Origin: Gerris lacustris
Lineage: Eukaryota > Arthropoda > Insecta > Hemiptera > Gerridae
Assembly: GCA_951217055.1 (NCBI GenBank)
Contig: OX578281.1
Location: 66,032,043 to 66,096,042, forward strand
Direction of reading: 5' to 3'
Length of the DNA: 64,000 nt
Shown here: positions 57,498-64,000 of the stretch, one piece after another
How positions within the stretch are numbered: the first letter of the stretch is position 1
Layout: each line of letters begins with the position of its first letter
The notes under the pieces: generated by a model
Database searches by the model: none
The model's input: the letters and a program-made list of their open reading frames with translations, nothing else
Told to the model about the DNA's origin: nothing
Made by a program: the position numbers and the translations under genes

Positions 57498-57935
57498 AAG
57501 ACGAATTAACAAGCGTTAGCAGTCTAATCATATTATTACAATTCTTGAGGGCAGCAAGAATTATTTTTTTATCAGCCTCATTCTTAAATTTTATAATTAA
57601 TATTAAAATAGAACTGTCTCGAGTCATTGAGATATTTTACATTCTACATTTATAATTTGATACTCGTTGTCATTTCCTCTCCATTCAATTATGAGATCTT
57701 TTTTTTTTACTTTTTCTTACCCGAAGGAAAACTATTGTTTTTCTTCATAAGGGTTTTTTTTTTTTAATTCTCTTTCCCAGTAATTCCATTTATGAGTGCC
57801 GGCATGTAATTTCCTTTTTTAATTAAAGCAAATTATAATTTAATTAAGGGAGCATAAAAGCTTTCAAAAACAATTGAGACAGGAAAAGGGACGTCAATTG
57901 CCATGTCATGTTGTAATATTGTTTCGGAAATTAAT
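57498..57935 (+). repeat. V repeat, copy 1
   Basis: About 75-80% like the complement of 62985-63415 over about 430 bp (GAATTAACAAGCG, CCAGTAATTCCATTTATGAG, TTAAGGGAGCATAAAAGC). No coding sequence or ends recognised. Confidence 0.75.
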
Positions 57936-58032
57936 TGGAACACGAAAGATGACATATTTATTTATCAAAATTCAATTAGTCAAACCTTAACCAGATTTGT
58001 CTTATATTCCCAACCTTCTTATGCTATCTTAA

Positions 58033-58674
58033 CCCTAGAACGACTTATTGGGGTCCCACAGACCCCATACAAACTATAATTAAGTATTTTTTTTTATTCA
58101 TTTATAATTCTCGAAACCTAGACTCCCTTCTAATTTACCTTTTAACCTTTCTGCGTAAATACTGATAATAATACCTGTGATATTAGTTTTAGTTTTCTTT
58201 CAGTATTAATTAGAATTAGAGTTGGGGTCCCATAGACCCCTGTGTGCCATTAACGTAAATGTTACATATACCACTGTTAACTGTCTAACTTTTTATTGTA
58301 TTAAAAAACTTATTTTATATTTATTTTTTGGGCTGCTGAAATGTTTAAGACTGTCAAAAGTTCCAAAATTAAACTTTTATTACTATTAGTAGAAGTATAT
58401 AACTTAGTAGACGTATAACTTTATCAAGTTGAAGATTTAGTGAATCACAGTAAAGACTTAATGCCAAAAATGCTTAACTTTGACAGAGTATGTAAGAAAA
58501 TCTAAAAAAAATGTATCATAATTGTTCCTGTTTTCTGTAAAAAAAAAAAAAAAACTCTTAATATCTAATAAATAAAAAATATTAACCAAATCTAACGAAC
58601 ACCAAATTTTAATTGGGGTCTCACTGACCCTGTGTGGAGTTTACGTAAACCAAAACAAGTGTGTCGTTCTAGGG
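58033..58674. mobile_element. piggyBac-type MITE (642 bp)
   Basis: TTAA + CCCTAGAACGAC at the left (58029-58044) and GTCGTTCTAGGG + TTAA at the right (58663-58678). TTAA target duplication together with CCCTAGAA ends is the classical piggyBac signature. The interior repeats GGGGTCCCACAGACCCC-like palindromes at 58050-58066, 58224-58240 and, degraded, 58615-58632. No transposase. Confidence 0.9.
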
Positions 58675-58985
58675 TTAAGGAATAGAATAATGAAATGCAG
58701 AAAGCCTCTCCACAAAATGAATATTTACGTCTTAACACTAAAGTACAATAATCAACAAAAGTAAAATTCTTAACACTGAGTGTAAAATAATCAACCAACT
58801 TTGAACTTTAAACGATGACGTTTAGTCGAAACCTGTTTTGAATTTATTTTATTTTGCTTCCGAGCTTACCGAAGGTAACGTAAGCATTGTGTTCACTTTT
58901 GAGAACGAAAAACTTTTATGCCTCCGATTTTAAAAATTCCAAGACAGAAATCCGTTTCAGACATCAGGGAACATGTTTGGTCTCG

Positions 58986-59037
<52 letters not shown>

Positions 59038-59292
59038 GGTCTGTGTATCCGCAAATTATGAAACGTGCGACGATAACTTGAGTAAATGTTGACCGATTTT
59101 AATGAAATTTGGTAGTTATGTTCATTTTACCAATGCCCAGGACGAGTTCGTTGGACAACGTTATCCGTCCAAGCCTATACGAGCAACGCTCGTGTAAACG
59201 TGAACTTCAAATTTAAATTTGGAATTTTAGGTCGGTAAATAAATCTAACTTTATCTATTCAATGAGACAAACATTTTTTTCAAATACAATTT

Positions 59293-59339
59293 TTGAAGCG
59301 AGCGTAGCGAGCTTCCTACATTCAACGAAATATGCTCCG

Positions 59340-59379
<40 letters not shown>

Positions 59380-60070
59380 GGTCTGTCTGTCTGTCTGTCA
59401 GTAACGTTCACGCGTGTGACGATAACTTGAGTAAAAGTTGACCGATTTAGTTGAAATTTGGTATACATGATCCTCTTACTAATACTCAGGCTAAGTTCGT
59501 TGGACAGCGTGATCCGTCCAAGATTTCGCGCGCAACGCTCGCGTAAACGAGAGGTTCAAAAATTAAATTGGAATTTTAGGACGGGAAAAGATTCTATCAT
59601 CATCTATTCGATGAGACGAACATTTTTTTCAAATAACATTTTTTAGAAAAACCAACAGCGACACCGCTATGAATTAATAAAGATCGCTAAAACAATTAAA
59701 GCGGGCCTAAACGTTTAAAATAGAGAAAACAACCTTTTTACCGATATCTTACGTTCTAACGTAACGATTTTAATAAAACTTCATAGACACCATCTGATGC
59801 ACAATTGAAACAGGCATGCAAAATTTCAATTTGATACATGCAGTAGTTTGTTTGTTGCAAAGAGATACAAATTATAAATATTGAAATAGAGATGTGTGGT
59901 TAGAAGAATAGTAAGAATACGGGGTGGTTCCCTTACTACTAGCCGCTGCACTACTACCAGACCCATTATCTATCAACTCATCATGATTCACAATAATCTT
60001 TTTTTTCAATATTCAATACATATTTATTACTATACGCTCGCTTCAATGATAGAGCCACGCGATGCCTAGT
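59293..60070 (-). mobile_element. Hel-2, copy 1
   Basis: Begins TTGAAGCGAGCGTAGCGAGC (terminal GAAGC/GCTTC stem) and contains a GTCT tract at 59341-59399, the beta core, and near the far end TACGCTCGCTTCAATGATAG, an inverted partner of GAAGCGAGCGTA, then GCCACGCGATGCCTAGT. No coding sequence. Confidence 0.75.
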
Positions 60071-60084
60071 GTAAAACGATGTAA

Positions 60085-60857
60085 TTGAAGCGAGCGTAAG
60101 CGAGCTTCTTACATTCAACGAAATATGCATCTTGTCTGTCTGTCTGTCTGTCAGTAACGTTTACGCGTGTGACGATAACTTGAGTAAAAGTTGACCGATT
60201 TAGTTGAAATTTGGTATACATGATCTTCTTACTAATACTCAAGCTAAGTTCGTTGGACAGCGTGATCTGTCAAAGAGTTCGCGCGCAATGCTCGCGTAAA
60301 CGTGAGCTTCAAATTTAAAATTGGAATTTTAGGACGGGAAAAAATTCTATTATCACCTACTCGATGAGACGAACATTTTTTTCAAATAACATTTTTCAGT
60401 AAAACTAACAACGACACTGCTATGAATTAATAAAGATCGCTAAAACTATTAAAGCGGACCTAAACGTTTAAAATAGAGAAAACAACCTTTTTACCGATAT
60501 CTTACGTTCTAACGTAACGATCTTAATAAAACTTCATGTACATCGTCTAAAGTACAATTGAAACAAGTATGCAAAATTTCAACTTGATACAAGCAGTAGT
60601 ATTTGAGTAATGAAGTGATACATTTATAATATTAGTTTAAAAGCTATTCCGGGTGGTTAAGATTCTTATAGTCGTTTTGTGTGTAGGTTTGTTATGAAGT
60701 AAAGCTTTGTACCGAGTACCCCCACTCTACCCCTTACTACCCTCTTCCACTTATCTTCAACTATGACATTCATCATGATCATGATTAACAAATTTCAATA
60801 TTCAGTATTTTATTGCAATACGCTCGCTTCATTGATAGAGCCACGCGATGCCTAGTT
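60085..60857 (-). mobile_element. Hel-2, copy 2, in tandem with copy 1
   Basis: Begins TTGAAGCGAGCGTAAGCGAG and has a shorter GTCT tract (60134-60156) and the same end GCCACGCGATGCCTAGTTT. The two copies are separated by about 14 bases. Confidence 0.75.
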
Positions 60858-61104
60858 TAGTAAAACCAACTGCAACACCGCTATGAAGTGTTAAAGATCG
60901 CTAAAACTATTTTTACACAATAAACAATATAACAATCATTTTAATGTTAATATAACAATAAAGTACATGATAGGATGTACAACAATTTAAATGTTATTAT
61001 AATAATAAAGTACATGATAGGATGCGAGGAAGCTATGTGCCACACTAATTGGCAGTCTATTTTTCTTCTTTTTTTTCTTTTATTTTTTGTTAAAAAACTG
61101 TATT

Positions 61105-62217
61105 TATTCTTGCTGTCGGACAATACACTGATTATTCCTTAGATGTGCGTTATTATTTACTCAGTACCTAATTGTAATTTCTTACATTCAACAAACTATG
61201 CATCTTGTCTGTCTGTCTGTCTGTAACGTTTATGCGTGTGACGATAACTTGAGTAAAAGTTGACTGATTTAGTTGAAATTTGGTATACATGATCCTCTTA
61301 CTAATACTCAGGCTAAGTTCGTTGGACAGCGTGATCCGTCTAAGAGTTCGCGCGCAACGCTCGCGTAAACGAGAAGTTCAAAAATTAAATTGGAATTTCA
61401 GGACGGGAAAAGATTCTATCATCACCTATTCGATGAGACGAACATTTTTTTCAATATAACATTTTTTATTGAAACCAACAGCGACACCGCTATGAATTAA
61501 TAAAGATCGCTAAAACTATTAAAGCGGACCTAAAGTTTATAATAGAGAAAACAACCATTTTACCGATATCTTACGTTCTAACGTAATGATTTTAATAAAA
61601 CTTCATAGACACCATCTAATGCACAATTGAAACAGGCATGCAAAATTTCAATTTGATACATGCAGTAGTTTTTTTGTAGCAAAGAGATACATATTATAAT
61701 AATTGAAAAGGAGATGTGTGGTTAGAGGAATAGTAAGAATGCGGGGTGGTTCCCTTACTAATCGCCGCTGTACTACTACTATACCCATTATCTATCAACT
61801 CATCATGATTCATGATTATATATTTTTTCAATATTCAATACATATTTATTACTATACGCTCGCTTCAATGATAGAGCCACGCCATGCCTAGTAACACCAT
61901 AATGTTATCTATAATACCACAAAATCTCCGTCAAAACTACTAATGATTTCCTTTTTAAAACTGTTTTAGGCTTCTCAGCCATCATCAGTGCCTATAATAT
62001 GAGCGCATAAATATAGCTATACATGAGTAGTTTTGACGGAGATTTTGTGGTATTTAGATAAAATTATGGTATTATTAGGCAGTAGTGAGTAGATAATAAC
62101 ACACATCTAAGAAATAACCAGTGTACTGTGATTATTCTTGTGGTCAGAAAATACACTGATTATTCCTTAGATGTGCGTTAATATTTACTCAGTACCTAAT
62201 AATACCATTATGTTATA
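61105..62217. mobile_element. Foldback element G, split by Hel-2 copy 3
   Basis: The left arm is in two parts (61105-61173 and 61893-61943), the right arm is 62024-62125, and a third partial arm lies at 62137-62217. Shared blocks: TAGATGTGCGTTATTATTTA against its complement, and ACAAAATCTCCGTCAAAACT against its complement. The unit at 61118-61172 recurs at 62152-62206. Confidence 0.75.
61174..61892 (-). mobile_element. Hel-2, copy 3, inside foldback G
   Basis: The terminal stem is decayed (TTGTAATTTCTTACATTCAA), followed by GTCT tract (61206-61226), beta core and end TACGCTCGCTTCAATGATAG...GCCTAGT. Removing it rejoins ACCTAAT and AACACCATAATG of the foldback element. Confidence 0.75.
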
Positions 62218-62318
62218 AATATAGCAACATAAAGTACTATATGAAAACAAACAGTGTATATAAATATGTACTATAAGAATTCTAAACTAGGTGTGCAATG
62301 CAGTTGTCTGCTTGCAAT

Positions 62319-62741
62319 ATTGAGCTGAGCGTGCATTTTAATCTTAACCAATAAACATTTGTATTTATAAACAGCTGAAATTGGACCACAAATAGTAATA
62401 TTTATTATTTTTAAGAAAAAAGCATATGGTTCCAATTTTTCTAATTTACTCCCCTCTTAAACGAAAAATATAATAAAAGTGAACATAACCATAATAACTG
62501 TACTCTTAAAGAGCTTTCCAACGACATGCATCAAGAAGGGCATATACTATTTTAACTTTTGTGCCCCGTACCCTGTACCCCCTGAGTACCAATTTGGACC
62601 ATTTCAGATTTATACCATCCTGTGATTGGTCACTATGACCGTACTGAGTTTTGTGCGGATCGGTTATGAGCCGTTCAGGAGGAGTATGTGTCTAAACAAA
62701 TTCAAATTGTTGTATAAGAGCTTCGCTTTGCTCAGCTCAAA
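62319..62741 (+). mobile_element. Hel-3, copy 2
   Basis: Starts near TTGAGCTGAGCG and ends with GAGCTTCGCTTTGCTCAGCTC (62718-62738) followed by A-rich sequence; the two ends are partly inverted (GAGCTGAGC/GCTCAGCTC). It lacks the MITE of copy 1, showing the single TTAA empty site at about 62494-62497. Confidence 0.7.
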
Positions 62742-62984
62742 AAATTCTAAAAAAAAAAAAAAATCAAATAAAACACTTGTTTATTGTACATACCTACTGT
62801 TTGTTTATATTTAGTACTTATGCAGCCATATTTATGCTCTTGTTGTAGCACTGATGGTGGCAGAGAGGTCGAACACTAGTTTTGAGAAGTAGACATTCAT
62901 TTTGTAGAGAGAATAATAATAAAAAATATGTTTATGGTATGAGATACTAATTGAATTTTGATACATAAAAAATATGTCATGTAA

Positions 62985-63415
62985 TGTTTTCAATTCATTT
63001 ACCGAGCAATATTAAAATATGACATGGAAATTGACGTACCTTTTCTCCAGTATGAATTGTTTTAAGAGCTTTTATGCTCCCTTAATCAAATAATATTTTG
63101 CTTTAATTAAAAAGGAAATTACATGATGGTACTCATAAATGGAATTACTGGGTAGGAGAATAAAAAAACCTTTGAATGAAAATAATACTTTTCCTTTGGG
63201 TAAAATAAAAGATAAAAATAAAAAGTTTCATAAAAGAATAGAGAACAAGACGATGAGTATAAAATTATAAATGTAGGGTGAAAAATATTCCAAAGACTTC
63301 AGACTCTTTCGTTTTAATACTAATTATAAATTCCAAGAACGAGGCTTATTAAAAATTAACATTGGTGTCACCAAGAATTGTAATAATACTATTAGGCTGC
63401 TACCGCTTGTTAATC
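62985..63415 (-). repeat. V repeat, copy 2
   Basis: Inverse of 57498-57935, diverged. Unclassified; no ends or coding sequence. Confidence 0.7.
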
Positions 63416-63417
63416 CG

Positions 63418-63560
63418 TTTTTGGGGTTTCGTAGGTAAAACCAAAAAAAAAGAAAACCTTATACATAGTTTCGTTCCTGTGTCTGTCTGTCACTCTGTAC
63501 GGTTCCAATAATTTCTGAATAAAAAAAGGTATAAATATGAAACTTAACAGTATTAAAGAT
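63418..63560 (+). repeat. Q repeat, copy 2
   Basis: GGGTTTCGTAGGTAAAACC, then AACCTTATACATAG, TGTGTCTGTCTGTC and ACTCTGTACGGTTCC; the start is the inverse of 48000-48040. Confidence 0.55.
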
Positions 63561-63599
63561 CGTTTTGACGCGCACACAGGAAAAATATAGCGAACTCAA

Positions 63600-64000
63600 T
63601 ATTATCAGCCGTTAAAATCCAAAATGGCGGATAATTCATGTCACGTGAGCAAAATATATTTTTTTTTTAATTTTGTGTGGGGTATCAAATGAAAGGTATT
63701 GAAGAGTAGATTACAAATATATATACCACTTAGGTAAAGTGTTTAATTTTCGGCGCCATTTTGTCAAAAAAACATTGACATTTTGCGGTCCCCCCCCCCC
63801 CTAAAATCGTATTTCCGCTGGTACTAAAAATATTGAAAAATATGCAAAACGTGCGGTCTGGTGGGCCATAGAAAAAATAAGATTAGCAATTTGATCTGAT
63901 TTACTGGGAATCAAAGATGGCGGATAATTCATGTCCCTCGAAAAAAAAATGTTTATAAATTTTGTGTGGGTCAAGTGAAAGGTATTGAATAGTAGATTAC
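63600..64000 (-). repeat. T repeats in tandem, cut by the window edge
   Basis: One copy (about 63610-63895) is the inverse of 49545-49800, with a 12-C run at 63790-63801. A second starts at about 63905 (AAGATGGCGGATAATTCATG) and continues to the window edge with GGTATTGAATAGTAGATTAC. Unit about 290 bp. Confidence 0.75.

Larger units (their letters stand above)
58856..61059 (-). mobile_element. Hel-1 (beta core), split by two Hel-2 copies
   Basis: The 3' hairpin (58856-58885), GTCT tract (58984-59044) and beta core run to 59292. The element resumes at 60858 (TAGTAAAACCAACTGCAACA) and ends with the complement of TAGACTGCCAATTAGTGTGG at 61059. Without the insert it would be about 640 bp, like 21051-21615. 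The insertion lies in a T-run. Confidence 0.8.

Overview
The window is AT-rich eukaryotic DNA made almost entirely of transposable-element remains, foldback elements and simple repeats. No host protein-coding gene could be recognised with confidence. An arthropod, most likely an insect, is suggested by four things: a piggyBac-type end (TTAA + CCCTAGAA), Jockey- and RTE-like LINE fragments, a 5S rRNA fragment that reads like arthropod 5S, and many elements carrying a (GTCY)n microsatellite as DINE-1/mini-me elements do in flies. The order cannot be settled from the sequence.

Layout. 0.4-6.6 kb: two copies of a TIR element (AB), the second split by a full-length 1.6-kb Helentron-like element (called Hel-1 here), plus two foldback/TIR elements. 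7.5-8.4 kb: a 24-bp minisatellite carrying CAGCTG in most units. 9.2-12.3 kb: two foldback elements and Hel-1 debris. 12.6-16.2 kb: a 21-bp minisatellite, a Hel-3 copy holding a TTAA-flanked MITE, and a foldback with an 88-bp unit repeated three times. 17.0-20.5 kb: one giant palindrome (arms about 1.2 kb) whose left arm is split by an RTE-like LINE fragment. 20.6-28.5 kb: Hel-1 nested in Hel-1, two Hel-4 copies (one holding a TAA-flanked MITE) and a decayed Gypsy PR-RT fragment. 29-34.7 kb: foldback J1, two mariner-like remnants, a tRNA-derived SINE and several hairpins. 35.8-38.8 kb: long (TA)n tracts around a tRNA-like sequence, then a TIR element filled with a 42-bp satellite. 40-46 kb: Hel-4, an IR-bounded repeat with a 5S head, a SINE, and two Jockey 3' ends (one with poly(A) and target duplication). 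48-58.7 kb: MITEs, an RNase H LINE fragment, foldback J2 and a piggyBac-type MITE. 58.9-64 kb: a Hel-1 copy invaded by two Hel-2 copies, a third Hel-2 inside a foldback element, a second Hel-3 copy and tandem repeats running off the window edge.

The most coherent theme is a set of non-autonomous, Helentron-like families (Hel-1 to Hel-4). They share internal blocks and a (GTCY)n tract but carry different terminal modules. They repeatedly insert into A/T runs and into each other, so several loci contain both filled and empty versions of the same site. All family names here (AB, Hel-1..4, J, N, G, Q, T, V) are labels for this annotation only.
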